Assembly (NCBI RefSeq): GCF_002056795.1
Contig: NZ_CP020104.1
Coordinates: 6,395,501 to 6,459,500, forward strand
Source of the DNA: Spirosoma aerolatum
GTDB lineage: Bacteria > Bacteroidota > Bacteroidia > Cytophagales > Spirosomataceae
Reading direction: 5' to 3'
Length of the DNA stretch: 64,000 nucleotides
The position numbers and the translations under genes are program-made. Below the pieces are notes generated by a model, which ran no database searches, was not told the origin of the DNA, and saw only the letters and a list, made by a program, of their open reading frames with translations. This document shows positions 1-8,935 of the stretch, in pieces (position 1 is the stretch's first letter; each line of letters begins with the position of its first letter).

Positions 1-542
1 TATTTCGGGCATTAGGTATTCCCGTATATGAAGCCGATGAGCGCGCCAAATGGCTAACCGAACATGACCCAATCCTGAAAGCGGATATTAAGCGCGTGCT
101 TGGTCCGCAAGCCTATGATGTGTCGGGGCATTATAATCGGGCCTGGGTAGCCTCCCAGGTGTTTGGAAACCCCGAACAATTAACGGCCCTCAACGCTGTG
201 ATTCACCCCCGTGTTTTTGCCGATACAGCTTCCTGGATAACCCAGCAGACTGGTAAACCGTATGTCATTAAAGAAGCGGCTTTGATGAAAGGGGCTGGCG
301 ATAATAATTCGCTCGACAAAGTGGTGGTGGTTCAGGCTCCGGTTTCGCTACGCATCGAACGGATTCGGAAACGTGATCCGCATCGGTCTGAAAGCGAAAT
401 TCAGAACATTATTGCCCGGCAGATTAGCGATGAAGACCGGATGAAAATTGCTGACTACATTCTCGAAAACGACGAAAGCCAGTTGCTGCTTCCACAGATT
501 ATCCGACTTCACGAGGAATTTCTGCGTCTTGCTGCCAACTAA
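1..542 (+). CDS. coaE: Dephospho-CoA kinase, C-terminal part (cut by window edge)
   Basis: Last step of coenzyme A synthesis: ATP-dependent phosphorylation of dephospho-CoA in the cytoplasm. The reading frame is open from base 3 at the window edge, so the P-loop N-terminus lies outside. What is visible begins with FRALGIPVYEADERAKWL, the usual CoaE stretch after the P-loop with its D/E-AD motif. It continues through the lid-like region (EAALMKGAG, then RIRKRDPHRSESEIQNIIARQ) and ends with ADYILEN near the C-terminus, as in the family. An internal ATG at 96 would start too late to give a functional enzyme. The gene ends 51 bases before the secreted amidase on the same strand. Confidence 0.93.
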   Translation, partial: FRALGIPVYEADERAKWLTEHDPILKADIKRVLGPQAYDVSGHYNRAWVASQVFGNPEQLTALNAVIHPRVFADTASWITQQTGKPYVIKEAALMKGAGDNNSLDKVVVVQAPVSLRIERIRKRDPHRSESEIQNIIARQISDEDRMKIADYILENDESQLLLPQIIRLHEEFLRLAAN

Positions 543-593
543 TACCCTTTCGGCTGTAATTTGTGGGCTATCACTCATCAATAGTCCAATCGA

Positions 594-2258
594 ATGAAAC
601 AACGTTTCCTCTTCTTCGCTGGCTGTGCCAGTGGTTTTCTGCTGGGTGCTTTTGTGGCCAGCAACGACCCCAAAAAACCAATTACCTCCGATGTTGTCGA
701 AGTAGCTTCCCGCATTTTCGATCTGGAATTTACGTCTGCCGAACGTGATTCCATGCTCGATAATCTGAACAATGCCCGACTCAATTACGAAGCCCTTCGC
801 AAGATCGATTTACCGAACAATATAGCTCCGGCGCTTTATTTCAACCCCTTACCAGCCGGTTTTACGATGCCAACTGGCCCTTCGTCGTTTAAGGCATCTA
901 CACAAGCCAACGTCACTCTTCCCAAAAATCGCGATGAATTAGCGTATTATACTGTGGGGCAGTTGGGTCAGTTGATTCGTACCAAACAAATCACCTCGGT
1001 TGAGTTGACGCAGTTTTTTCTGAATCGGCTCAAGACCTACGATCCAAAACTGCACTGTGTGATTACCACTACCGACGATCTGGCCATGGCTCAGGCTAAA
1101 CGTGCGGATGCGGAATTGAAAGCAGGAAAATACCGGGGGCCATTACACGGTATTCCCTACGGAGCCAAAGATTTGCTAGCTACAAAAGGCTACAAAACAA
1201 CCTGGGGAGCGAATCCATATAAGGACCAGACAATTGATATGGACGCTACCGTTATCAAAAAACTTGAAGAAGCGGGTGCCATACTGTGCGCTAAAATGAC
1301 GCTGGGCGCTTTAGCTATGGGCGACGTTTGGTATGGTGGCATGACGCGAAATCCCTGGAATCCAGCTACCGGCTCCAGCGGTTCATCGGCGGGTTCGGCT
1401 TCGAGTGTTTCGGCCGGTTTGTTACCGTTCGCCATTGGCACCGAAACGTTAGGGTCAATAGTCTCGCCTTCAACCATTTGTGGCACTACAGGCCTTCGCC
1501 CGACGTTCGGGCGAGTCAGTCGTCATGGCGCTATGGCGTTAAGCTGGAGCATGGATAAAATCGGACCAATTACCCGGTCGGTCGAGGATTGTGCACTGGT
1601 TTTCAACGCGATTTATGGCCCCGATGGAGCCGACCCAACGGTCATGGCAGCACCTTTCCGGTATGCTCCCCTAGCCACGCTGAAAGGTATGCGGATTGGC
1701 TATGTCAAGAAAGCATTTGAAAGCAATTATCCCAATCGCACCAATGATTCACTTACGCTGCAAACCCTGCGTGATCTGGGAGCCGAACTGGTCCCCTTCG
1801 ACCTGCCAACGAGCGTACCAGCCAACCGGATTTCATTTTTGCTGGGCGTTGAAGCGGCCGCAGCTTTCGATGAGCTTACCCGATCAGGTCGGGATGATTT
1901 ACTGACCCGACAGACCAAAAATGCCTGGCCCAACTCGTTTCGTTCGTCACGTTTTGTTCCTGCCGTTGAATATGTTCAGGCCAACCGGGCCCGTACCAAA
2001 CTCATCAATGACATGGCAGCCCAGTTAAAAGCGGCCAAGCTGGATGTGTATGTGTCGCCAGCCTACGCTGGTGGAAACCTGACCCTGACCAATCTAACGG
2101 GTCACCCCTGTCTGGTACTTCCCAACGGATTTACCAAACAGAACCTGCCGACCAGCATCACCTTTATGGGCCAGCTTTTTGAAGAGGGTAAAGTACTGGC
2201 TGTTGCCAAAGCCTATCAGGACGCTACCCAGTGGCATAAAAAGCACCCCATCCTCTAA
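594..2258 (+). CDS. Secreted amidase of the amidase-signature family
   Basis: Hydrolyses an amide bond; the substrate cannot be read from sequence. The N-terminus (about residues 1-22, MKQRFLFFAGCASGFLLGAF) looks like a signal peptide or membrane anchor, so the enzyme probably works in the periplasm. The Ser-cisSer-Lys triad can be placed at Lys192 (GIPYGAKD), Ser264 (in GSSGSSAG) and Ser288 (GTETLGSIVSP). The 24-residue spacing of the two serines matches the family. At 554 residues it is longer than GatA, mainly because of about 110 extra residues before the catalytic domain. Resemblance to GatA is only at domain level, and export argues against a tRNA amidotransferase role. Confidence 0.88.
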   Translation: MKQRFLFFAGCASGFLLGAFVASNDPKKPITSDVVEVASRIFDLEFTSAERDSMLDNLNNARLNYEALRKIDLPNNIAPALYFNPLPAGFTMPTGPSSFKASTQANVTLPKNRDELAYYTVGQLGQLIRTKQITSVELTQFFLNRLKTYDPKLHCVITTTDDLAMAQAKRADAELKAGKYRGPLHGIPYGAKDLLATKGYKTTWGANPYKDQTIDMDATVIKKLEEAGAILCAKMTLGALAMGDVWYGGMTRNPWNPATGSSGSSAGSASSVSAGLLPFAIGTETLGSIVSPSTICGTTGLRPTFGRVSRHGAMALSWSMDKIGPITRSVEDCALVFNAIYGPDGADPTVMAAPFRYAPLATLKGMRIGYVKKAFESNYPNRTNDSLTLQTLRDLGAELVPFDLPTSVPANRISFLLGVEAAAAFDELTRSGRDDLLTRQTKNAWPNSFRSSRFVPAVEYVQANRARTKLINDMAAQLKAAKLDVYVSPAYAGGNLTLTNLTGHPCLVLPNGFTKQNLPTSITFMGQLFEEGKVLAVAKAYQDATQWHKKHPIL

Positions 2259-2317
2259 CAGGGAGCCCTCTGAAAAGCAAACCTTTCCTAAAACAGTTCG
2301 TTTAGAAGACATACTAA

Positions 2318-2902
2318 ATGAACAGCGTTATGAAACGGTTATTGATTATTATAAGCTTATTAGCTGCGTCTTTTGGCTGCTCTCCCCGCGTTGCGGTCGA
2401 TAGCAGTAGTCGAGTCGATTTTAGTAAATACAAAACGTTTGCCTGGATGGACTCAGACGTTAAAGCAGGGCAAAATCCGCTCTACTATAATCAGTTGGCT
2501 ACTGAAAGTGTAGAAAATACGATGAGTGATGTACTCCGGCAGAAAGGCCTGACCGAGAATAACTCGCAGCCCGATTTGATAATTGGCTACCATTTCTTCG
2601 TAGAAGACAAAACACGTACCGTAGCGAATCCAACTTCACCTTTTTATGGCCCTTACCTGGGCTGGGGCCGATGGGGCTATCGCGGTTGGGGGCCCGGCTG
2701 GTGGGGCTGGGGAGGTACGCAATATACGCAGGAGCAATACAAGGCAGGCACGTTGGTTGTCGACATGGTTGATGCCCGCACACATAAATTAGTTTGGCGT
2801 GGATCGGTTCAAAATGCGGTAGCTGACCCCTCGCGTATTACCGCTCAGCTTACCAAAGAAGCCGAGCGTATTGTCGAGAAGTTCCCAGAACGGACTAGTT
2901 AA
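2318..2902 (+). CDS. DUF4136 lipoprotein with Gly/Trp-rich loop
   Basis: Envelope lipoprotein of unknown function. The signal peptide ends in a lipobox (LLAASFGC), predicting lipidation at Cys21. The body has the DUF4136 pattern: DFSKYKTFAWMD near the start, a DLIIGYHFF strand, and a C-terminal half ending in LTKEAERIVEKFP. Between them, around residues 105-130, sits a run rich in Gly, Trp and Tyr (GWGRWGYRGWGPGWWGWGG), also seen in some relatives. A second ATG at 2330 is an equally good start. It follows the amidase by 59 bases and is followed by a strong terminator, so the two may be co-transcribed. Confidence 0.85.
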   Translation: MNSVMKRLLIIISLLAASFGCSPRVAVDSSSRVDFSKYKTFAWMDSDVKAGQNPLYYNQLATESVENTMSDVLRQKGLTENNSQPDLIIGYHFFVEDKTRTVANPTSPFYGPYLGWGRWGYRGWGPGWWGWGGTQYTQEQYKAGTLVVDMVDARTHKLVWRGSVQNAVADPSRITAQLTKEAERIVEKFPERTS

Positions 2903-2923
2903 CCACTTATCTACTTACTTTAT

Positions 2924-2967
2924 AAACTGCTGTTGGCTGGATCACCCGGTCAACAGCAGTTTTTTTA
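2924..2967 (+). terminator. Rho-independent terminator after the DUF4136 gene
   Basis: A perfect 12-bp stem (2924-2935 with 2951-2962) is followed by a T tract. It lies 21 bases past the stop codon of the lipoprotein gene. Confidence 0.9.
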
Positions 2968-3152
2968 TACACGTTTCTGATCAGTTAAAGTATCGATAAG
3001 CGCCTTTACTTATAAATTCAACGCCTGCCATGTGACTAAAAATAGGCAGAGCGTCTAATTGCGTACCTAGCTCTCCAATGCCTTAGGTCGCCTATAATCG
3101 CTTTATACGATGCCCATTCATGACTAGCTATTGCTCTTAACTTGTAGTTCAC

Positions 3153-3896
3153 ATGTCGTCCATAAATCTGTTAGAAGCAGCCAACAGGTATCTTGACAGC
3201 CGCATCGTTAGTCAGGTTAGTAACCGATTGGATGAAAGCTGGCAGAACACACAAAAGACATTTGAGGGAGCGTTATCCGCTATCCTGAGTGGTTTGATTC
3301 AGAAATCATCCGAACCCAGTGGGGCTATTCTGATTATGGATTTACTGGGTGAACTAATGCCGCCAACGCTGGAGGAAGAGGAAGAGCTTGCACCGACTGA
3401 TAACTTGATGGGCCAATTGGTTAACTGGCTTGCAGATCAGCAGGAATCCAGTCGTGTTATACAGATGGGAGCCGGGCTTCTTCAAGGCATTTTCGAAGAA
3501 AAAACCAGGACGCTGACCAACAGACTAGCTGCTTATAGTGGTGTTAGGCAATTCTCGTCTGCCACGGTAACAAACCTTGCAGGTTCTGTTTTGCTCAGCC
3601 TGTTGAGTGAGCAGATGAGCAATGAATATCATGGCCTGTCTGGATTAACGGATTTGCTCAATAATCAAACAGAGTATGTGGCTTCGGCCTTTCCCTCTGG
3701 CCTTGGTTCACTACTGGTCAGTGATCCAGAACTGAACAAGTTGAATAAGTTAGCCGATGCCCTACCCAGCCCAATGCCGTCTGAATCAATTTATACCGAA
3801 GAAGATTCTTCTCCCGGTATGGCTCGCTGGCTGCTGTGGCTTCTGGTAGCCCTGGGAGGTATTTCCCTATCAATTATCCTCCGGGCGTATAATTAA
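3153..3896 (+). CDS. DUF937 family protein with C-terminal membrane anchor
   Basis: Function unknown. The N-terminal half matches the DUF937 pattern: an opening helix (NLLEAANRYLDSRIVSQVSNRLDES), a TQKTFEGALSAILSGLI segment and a later LLSEQM helix. The C-terminus has one hydrophobic helix (about residues 222-243, MARWLLWLLVALGG and following), so it is probably membrane anchored with the bulk on one side. It shares its whole layout with the minus-strand gene at 31266-32177, which is a paralogue. It has its own upstream gap of 250 bases, and a long hairpin follows its stop codon directly. Confidence 0.72.
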   Translation: MSSINLLEAANRYLDSRIVSQVSNRLDESWQNTQKTFEGALSAILSGLIQKSSEPSGAILIMDLLGELMPPTLEEEEELAPTDNLMGQLVNWLADQQESSRVIQMGAGLLQGIFEEKTRTLTNRLAAYSGVRQFSSATVTNLAGSVLLSLLSEQMSNEYHGLSGLTDLLNNQTEYVASAFPSGLGSLLVSDPELNKLNKLADALPSPMPSESIYTEEDSSPGMARWLLWLLVALGGISLSIILRAYN

Positions 3897-3900
3897 TTCG

Positions 3901-3949
3901 GTTTACGGTGGCTGACGCATCACTTAATCTTGGGTCAGCCACCGTAAAC
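3901..3949. terminator. Long hairpin between convergent genes
   Basis: Perfect 16-bp arms (3901-3916 and 3934-3949) flank a 17-base loop, with no T tract. It lies between the DUF937 stop and the stop of the convergent nucleotidyltransferase, so it could end transcription from both sides. Confidence 0.75.
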
Positions 3950-3960
3950 TGTAAACCAAC

Positions 3961-4866
3961 TTACCAAAGTTTGGCCGGATAAGCGCCTTCGTCATGCAGT
4001 TTTTTCAGGGCAGCCTGCACTGTTGGCTTATCGTCAGGATAGGTTACCCCAAACCAGGCCGACCGACTGCGAAATACTTTACAATGCCCCGTATTGGTTT
4101 CGATCAGATTAGTCATCACCGTAGGTATGTAAAATTCAGCCTTTGGCGAGTTGATGTTGGCAATGGCGTAGCTTTCAAACTGGTGTTGCACAAGTGGGAA
4201 CACACTCGGCTTAAAGCCCCAGAAATTCATTGAAACCGGGGTTTCGGGCGACAATGGAGTTAGCCCATCTGCTTCTTCAAACACAATTTTCTTCTCGCCA
4301 TTCTCGGTTTCGTAAATTTTCGTCCGCTCGATTACCGAAATCAGGTTACCATTTTCGGCCACTTCGCAAACACCGCGCGATACTGACCCATTTTCGGAAA
4401 GCGTATTCTTGACTTCATAGCCGACCATGGCATGAAGCTCGTCATCCGTATCGGTTGTCAGGAAGTCGCTGATAAGCTGAAACGCTTCGAGGCCATAAAA
4501 ATCATCGGCATTAATTACCGCAAAGGGTGTTTGTGTATGATTTTTAGCACAGAGCATGGCGTGCCCAGTCCCCCAGGGCTTCGTCCGTTTAACAGGTCCA
4601 ACTTCAGCAGGCACATAGGAGTCAAGTGCCTGAATGGCATAATCTATTTCGATTTTACCGGCCAGCTTCGCGCCAAAAACCTCTTCAAAATCTTGCCGAA
4701 GTTCTTCCCGAATGATAAACACAACCTTGCCGAAACCAGCTCGGATGGCATCGAAAAGTGAATAATCTATGATGGTTTCGCCGTTTGGACCAAACTGATC
4801 AAGCTGTTTAATACCTCCATAGCGGCTACCCATACCAGCCGCCAGAATCAAAAGGGTAGGTTGCAT
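3961..4866 (-). CDS. Sugar-phosphate nucleotidyltransferase family protein
   Basis: Probably makes a nucleotide-sugar from NTP and a sugar 1-phosphate. The Rossmann-like NTP_transferase start is clear: LLILAAGMGSRYGGIKQL holds the nucleotide-binding loop and its Lys. It is followed by NGETIIDYSLFDAIRAGF, and VINADDFYG at about residue 115 is the metal-binding Asp region. It lacks the dTDP-glucose RmlA signature and has no left-handed beta-helix tail, so the sugar is uncertain. Members of this form are common single genes in Bacteroidota. The 314-base gap upstream holds its promoter and that of the divergent catabolic operon. Confidence 0.8.
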   Translation of the reverse strand: MQPTLLILAAGMGSRYGGIKQLDQFGPNGETIIDYSLFDAIRAGFGKVVFIIREELRQDFEEVFGAKLAGKIEIDYAIQALDSYVPAEVGPVKRTKPWGTGHAMLCAKNHTQTPFAVINADDFYGLEAFQLISDFLTTDTDDELHAMVGYEVKNTLSENGSVSRGVCEVAENGNLISVIERTKIYETENGEKKIVFEEADGLTPLSPETPVSMNFWGFKPSVFPLVQHQFESYAIANINSPKAEFYIPTVMTNLIETNTGHCKVFRSRSAWFGVTYPDDKPTVQAALKKLHDEGAYPAKLW

Positions 4867-5180
4867 TTCTAGTCGTTAGTTATCTTTTTAGAGAAGGATA
4901 GTCCATAAAGATGCTTACCTAAACGATTCAAAGAAGAACGCTGCGCATCTTCTTTTCCTCCGTGCATCTACATGTATAACCTTATCACGAATTGAGTTCA
5001 GCCCAAAATTAGAAAAAAGGGCTATGTACCACTATCTAAACTGAATTCCAGCGCATTTTATCCCGAACAACACCATTTAATAGAAATTTTTCTAAACAAT
5101 ATACTATTTAATTTAGTTGTCGCTATAATTGTATGCTAAACAATAGTTGCCATAACAATTAAATACACTTCACCAAGAAT
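4867..5180. promoter_or_regulatory. Divergent intergenic region upstream of hmgA
   Basis: AT-rich, particularly from 5070 to 5165. It separates the minus-strand nucleotidyltransferase from the plus-strand aromatic catabolic operon and must hold both promoters. The word CTAAACAATA occurs twice (near 5091 and 5136), once as part of the inverted repeat listed separately. No gene was seen. Confidence 0.6.
5128..5144. promoter_or_regulatory. Candidate MarR-type operator before hmgA
   Basis: Inverted repeat ATTGT-N7-ACAAT, 36 bases before the hmgA start. The size and symmetry suit a MarR dimer, and a MarR gene lies in the same operon. The pairing of site and regulator is inferred. Confidence 0.4.
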
Positions 5181-6341
5181 ATGCCTTTTTACCATACCCT
5201 CGGCCAGATTCCTTCCAAGCGGCATACGCAGTTCGCTAAGCCCGACGGGCAGGGCTTATACTATGAGCAACTGTTCGGAACCATTGGCTTTGAGGGTATG
5301 TCGTCGCTGCTGTACCACGTTCACCGACCAACCATGGTACGCGAAGTGCTTGATAGTGTTGATACAACGCCAAAACTGGCCGTCGCAAAAAATATGCTGT
5401 CGCGGAAGTTGATTGGCTTCGATATCGAACCAGCCGACGATTTCCTGGAAAGCCGGATTCCACTGCTGGTTAACAACGATCTGATTTTTGGTCTGGCAGC
5501 CCCGCGTCAATCGCTTACCAGTTATTTCTACAAAAATGCCGATTCAGATGAGTTGTTGTTTGTGCATAAAGGTACTGGCCGATTGCGGACGTTGCTGGGA
5601 ACAATCCCGTTTCAGTATGGCGACTATCTGATTATTCCACGGGGGATGATTTACCAGATCGAGTTTGATAGCGACAACAACCGATTGTTGTATGTTGAAT
5701 CGCATTCACCAATTTATACCCCCAAACGGTATCGAAATCATTTTGGTCAATTGCTCGAACATGCGCCCTTCTGCGAACGAGATATTGTACGTCCACACGA
5801 TCTTGAAACGCATGATGAAACGGGCGACTTTCTGATCAAAATCAAAAAGCAGGGCGCGCTTCATTCGCTGGTATATGCTTCGCACCCGTTTGATGTGGTT
5901 GGTTGGGATGGGTACAATTATCCGTATGCCTTCTCCATTTTCAACTTCGAACCCATTACAGGACGCGTTCACCAACCCCCGCCAGTGCATCAGACCTTCC
6001 AGACGGATTCGTTTGTTGTCTGCTCGTTTGTTCCCCGGCTGTTCGATTATCACCCACTAGCAATTCCGGCTCCTTACAATCATTCCAACATCGACTCTGA
6101 TGAGGTTATTTATTATGTCGATGGTGATTTCATGAGTCGGAACGACATTGCTCAGGGACACATCACCCTGCATCCCGGCGGTATTCCACATGGCCCAGCG
6201 CCGGGTGCTATGGAACGCAGCATCGGCAAAACAGAAACGCAGGAGTATGCCGTCATGGTCGATACGTTCCGGCCCCTTATGGTAACCGAACAAGCGCTCC
6301 GTATTGACGACGGTAAATACTATAAATCATGGCTGGCGTAA
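5181..6341 (+). CDS. hmgA: Homogentisate 1,2-dioxygenase
   Basis: Non-haem iron enzyme that opens the homogentisate ring to maleylacetoacetate in tyrosine breakdown. At 386 residues it is the shorter form usual in Bacteroidota. The N-terminus has YYEQLFGTIGFEGMSSLLYH. Putative iron ligands are His301 (PYNHSN), Glu308 (SDEVIYY) and His337 (GIPHGPAPG). The 36-residue distance between the two His equals that in the human enzyme, though the Glu is one residue further along. It is the first gene of a plus-strand catabolic operon. Its stop codon lies inside the left arm of a repeated palindrome. Confidence 0.93.
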   Translation: MPFYHTLGQIPSKRHTQFAKPDGQGLYYEQLFGTIGFEGMSSLLYHVHRPTMVREVLDSVDTTPKLAVAKNMLSRKLIGFDIEPADDFLESRIPLLVNNDLIFGLAAPRQSLTSYFYKNADSDELLFVHKGTGRLRTLLGTIPFQYGDYLIIPRGMIYQIEFDSDNNRLLYVESHSPIYTPKRYRNHFGQLLEHAPFCERDIVRPHDLETHDETGDFLIKIKKQGALHSLVYASHPFDVVGWDGYNYPYAFSIFNFEPITGRVHQPPPVHQTFQTDSFVVCSFVPRLFDYHPLAIPAPYNHSNIDSDEVIYYVDGDFMSRNDIAQGHITLHPGGIPHGPAPGAMERSIGKTETQEYAVMVDTFRPLMVTEQALRIDDGKYYKSWLA

Positions 6342-6396
6342 CACGGGTGGAAACCCACGATTTAGATATAAGGTAGCGGGTTTCCACCCGCGTTAC
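6338..6396. repeat. REP-like palindrome, copy A
   Basis: Arms 6338-6356 and 6378-6396 match at 18 of 19 positions; arm consensus GTAACRCGGGTGGAAACCC. Two further copies are at 8936-8993 and 23395-23451. It overlaps the hmgA stop codon and fills the gap before hppD. Confidence 0.75.
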
Positions 6397-6414
6397 AAAC
6401 ATCAACAAACAATT

Positions 6415-7554
6415 ATGGAAACCCTCGAACTCGTAGAACCCCAAACGACTTCCCCAGCTAATCAGGCGGATTTTTTACCCCTCAATGGCACGGATTATCT
6501 TGAACTGTACGTAGGCAACGCCCGGCAGTCGGCTCATTATTTCCAGACCGCTTTTGGTTTTCAGCCTGTTGCCCATGCAGGCTTGTCAACAGGATTGCGC
6601 GACCGGGAATCGTATGTGGTCCAGCAAGGTAAAATCCGACTCGTACTGACTTCACCTCTACACGGCAATAGCGACATAGGCCGCCATATCGACCAGCATG
6701 GCGATGGTGTCCGGGTGGTTGCTTTGTGGGTCGATGACGCAACTCAGGCATTTACCGAAACGGTTAACCGGGGAGCCCGTCCGTTTATGCAACCTACTCG
6801 TGAACAGGATGATACAGGGTACGTTGTCCGTTCGGGGATTCATACTTATGGCGATACGGTGCATATTTTTGTGGAGCGCAACGACTACAAAGGCGTATTT
6901 CTACCAGGCTATGAACCCTGGCAACCCAACTACCATCCCAGCGATGTGGGCTTAAAATACGTAGACCATATGGTTGGGAATGTGGGCTGGCACGAGATGA
7001 ATCTGTGGATGAATTTTTACCACGATGTGATGGGTTTTCAGCAACTCGTTTCGTTCGATGACAAAGATATTTCGACAGAGTACACAGCCCTGATGAGCAA
7101 GGTGATGAGCAACGGCAACGGTCGCGTCAAATTCCCGATCAACGAGCCCGCCGAAGGTAAAAAGAAATCGCAGATTGAAGAGTATCTGGATTTTTACGGT
7201 GGACCAGGTGTGCAACACATTGCGGTAGCGACTGACAACATAGTGGAAACGGTACTGGCCTTGCGCGAGCGGGGAGTTGAGTTCCTAAGCGTACCGGGTT
7301 CGTATTACGACGAACTGGCCCAGCGCGTTGGTAAAATCGACGAAGAAATTGATACCCTACGCCCGTTAGGCATCCTGGCCGACCGCGACGACGAAGGCTA
7401 CCTGCTTCAGATTTTCACCAAACCCATTTGCCCACGTCCTACGCTTTTCTTCGAAATCATCCAGCGAAAAGGAGCCCGTTCTTTCGGTAAAGGCAACTTC
7501 AAAGCCCTCTTCGAAGCCATTGAACGCGAACAAGCCTTACGGGGAACACTTTAA
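6415..7554 (+). CDS. hppD: 4-Hydroxyphenylpyruvate dioxygenase
   Basis: Converts 4-hydroxyphenylpyruvate to homogentisate, the substrate of the preceding gene product. It has two VOC (glyoxalase-like) halves. The Fe(II) facial triad is His185 (YVDHMVGNV), His268 (GVQHIAVA) and Glu347 (LFFEIIQR), with family-like spacing and the C-terminal helix GNFKALFEAIEREQ. I chose the ATG at 6415 (379 residues). The frame is open upstream to 6304, but that would overlap hmgA and read through the palindrome, giving a non-family extension. Confidence 0.94.
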   Translation: METLELVEPQTTSPANQADFLPLNGTDYLELYVGNARQSAHYFQTAFGFQPVAHAGLSTGLRDRESYVVQQGKIRLVLTSPLHGNSDIGRHIDQHGDGVRVVALWVDDATQAFTETVNRGARPFMQPTREQDDTGYVVRSGIHTYGDTVHIFVERNDYKGVFLPGYEPWQPNYHPSDVGLKYVDHMVGNVGWHEMNLWMNFYHDVMGFQQLVSFDDKDISTEYTALMSKVMSNGNGRVKFPINEPAEGKKKSQIEEYLDFYGGPGVQHIAVATDNIVETVLALRERGVEFLSVPGSYYDELAQRVGKIDEEIDTLRPLGILADRDDEGYLLQIFTKPICPRPTLFFEIIQRKGARSFGKGNFKALFEAIEREQALRGTL

Positions 7555-7564
7555 CAATGAAGTG

Positions 7565-7642
7565 AAAGAGCGAAAGAGTGAATGAGTGATTCCATTCTAT
7601 ACCCTTCTTTTGCCCCTTCGCTCTTTCATTCTTTCGCTCTTT
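7565..7642. repeat. Imperfect intergenic hairpin between hppD and phhA
   Basis: 25-base arms (7565-7589 and 7618-7642) match at 22 positions, built from a GAAAGAGYGAA-type word. The right arm ends four bases before the phhA start. It may attenuate or process the operon mRNA. Confidence 0.6.
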
Positions 7643-7645
7643 AAA

Positions 7646-8410
7646 ATGAACCAGACCTATTCTTACTATACTCCCGACGATCAGGCCGTTTGGCGGCTAT
7701 TGTTCGAACGGCAGATGGCCCAGTTGCCCGATAAGGCAAGTCAGGCGTATCTGGACGGAATTGCTGCAACGGGCTTTCGGGCCGACCGTATCCCGGATTT
7801 TGAACGGGATTTGAACCCACGATTGAAACTGCTGACAGGCTGGCGGGTTTGTGCTGTGGAAGGGTTGATTCCCAACCGGACGTTTTTTGAACTGATGGCC
7901 AACCGGAATTTTCCAGCTACGACCTGGCTTCGGCGGCATGACCAACTGGAGTACCTCCCCGAACCCGATATGTTTCATGATACCTTCGGGCATGTACCTA
8001 TGCTGTCGAATCAGGCATTCTGTGATTTTCTTGCCGCTCTTAGCCGAATTGCCCTACATCACATCGAGAGCGAAGAAGCGATTGCCATGATCTCCCGACT
8101 ATACTGGTATACGGTCGAATTTGGGCTAATTCAGGAAGGCAGCGAACTGCGGATTTATGGCGGAGGAATCCTGTCGTCGTTAGGCGAAACAACGTACAGT
8201 TTGTACAGTCCCGTACCTAAACGAGTACCCTATAATGTCGAAGTCCTGCTCAAAACGCCCTATATCATCGACCATTTCCAGGAGCAGTATTTTGTGATCA
8301 ACAGCTACGAACAGCTTTATCATTCTGTGCCGCAAATTGAATCGGCCCTGGAAGAACTCCTGCACATGAATCGCACAGGCGACCCCGAATGTGTAATGGA
8401 TAATGTATAA
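7646..8410 (+). CDS. phhA: Phenylalanine 4-hydroxylase (catalytic-domain form)
   Basis: Pterin-dependent iron enzyme that turns phenylalanine into tyrosine, feeding the pathway coded around it. The iron ligands are evident: His111 and His116 in FHDTFGHVPML and Glu158 in YWYTVEFGL. The protein has 254 residues, only the catalytic domain, as in other bacterial enzymes, with no ACT regulatory domain. The ATG at 7646 starts the family N-terminus (MNQTYSYYTPDDQAVW). The open frame back to 7586 reads through the preceding hairpin and was not used. A pterin recycling partner (phhB) is not in the window. Confidence 0.94.
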   Translation: MNQTYSYYTPDDQAVWRLLFERQMAQLPDKASQAYLDGIAATGFRADRIPDFERDLNPRLKLLTGWRVCAVEGLIPNRTFFELMANRNFPATTWLRRHDQLEYLPEPDMFHDTFGHVPMLSNQAFCDFLAALSRIALHHIESEEAIAMISRLYWYTVEFGLIQEGSELRIYGGGILSSLGETTYSLYSPVPKRVPYNVEVLLKTPYIIDHFQEQYFVINSYEQLYHSVPQIESALEELLHMNRTGDPECVMDNV

Positions 8411-8486
8411 TTTTGGACTGCCGATTCAGCTATTACTTAAATAGAGACTCACAACCAGGCCATTGTACATCGTACATTATTCATTA
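8394..8486. repeat. Weak long-loop inverted repeat after phhA
   Basis: 14-base arms (8394-8407 and 8473-8486) match at 13 positions around a 65-base loop. The left arm overlaps the phhA stop codon. It may be incidental, but it matches the pattern at neighbouring junctions. Confidence 0.35.
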
Positions 8487-8496
8487 ATCATTAATC

Positions 8497-8934
8497 GTGA
8501 CGCATCCATCTGATACGCGTGCTTATTTTTTTAAGATTGACACCACAATCAAGAAGATTCGGAACGCCCTGCAAAAGCAATTCAACGATGCAGGCTTCGA
8601 TCTAACTGTCGATCAGTGGGTTGTGATTGACCATCTCTATCGAAACCCTGGCATCAGTCAGAATACAATTTCGGAAATGACCACTAAAGATGCGCCAACC
8701 GTTACCCGAATTATCGACCTGCTTTCGCAGAAAGGGCTGACCGAACGACGCATGACCGACACGGATCGCCGAAAATTTCTGGTGTACCTGACCGAAGGAG
8801 GTGAGGCCAAATACCATGAAGTTTTACCTGTCGTATCCGCCATGCGACGCAAAGGATGGGGCGATCTGAGCGACGAAGATTATCAACACTTCGTCCGAAT
8901 CATGGATTCGATTTATAGCAATATCAGTGATTGA
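8497..8934 (+). CDS. MarR-family transcriptional regulator
   Basis: Winged-helix regulator of 145 residues with a GTG start. The helix-turn-helix and wing lie at about residues 45-100: NPGISQNTISEMTTKDAPTV is the recognition region and TDRRKFLVYLTEGG the wing. It sits inside the aromatic catabolic operon between phhA and fahA, so it most likely senses a pathway aromatic and controls this operon, as MarR proteins often do for phenolic compounds. The ATTGT-N7-ACAAT repeat ahead of hmgA is a candidate site. Ligand and sign of control are not deducible. Confidence 0.85.
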   Translation: MTHPSDTRAYFFKIDTTIKKIRNALQKQFNDAGFDLTVDQWVVIDHLYRNPGISQNTISEMTTKDAPTVTRIIDLLSQKGLTERRMTDTDRRKFLVYLTEGGEAKYHEVLPVVSAMRRKGWGDLSDEDYQHFVRIMDSIYSNISD

Positions 8935-8935
8935 C

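Noticed and set aside
594..2258. GatA (tRNA amidotransferase subunit A)
   Set aside because: A signal-peptide-like start and the absence of gatB/gatC nearby make a secreted amidase more likely.
6304..6414. Longer N-terminus for HPPD
   Set aside because: It would overlap hmgA and translate the REP-like palindrome; the family start is at 6415.
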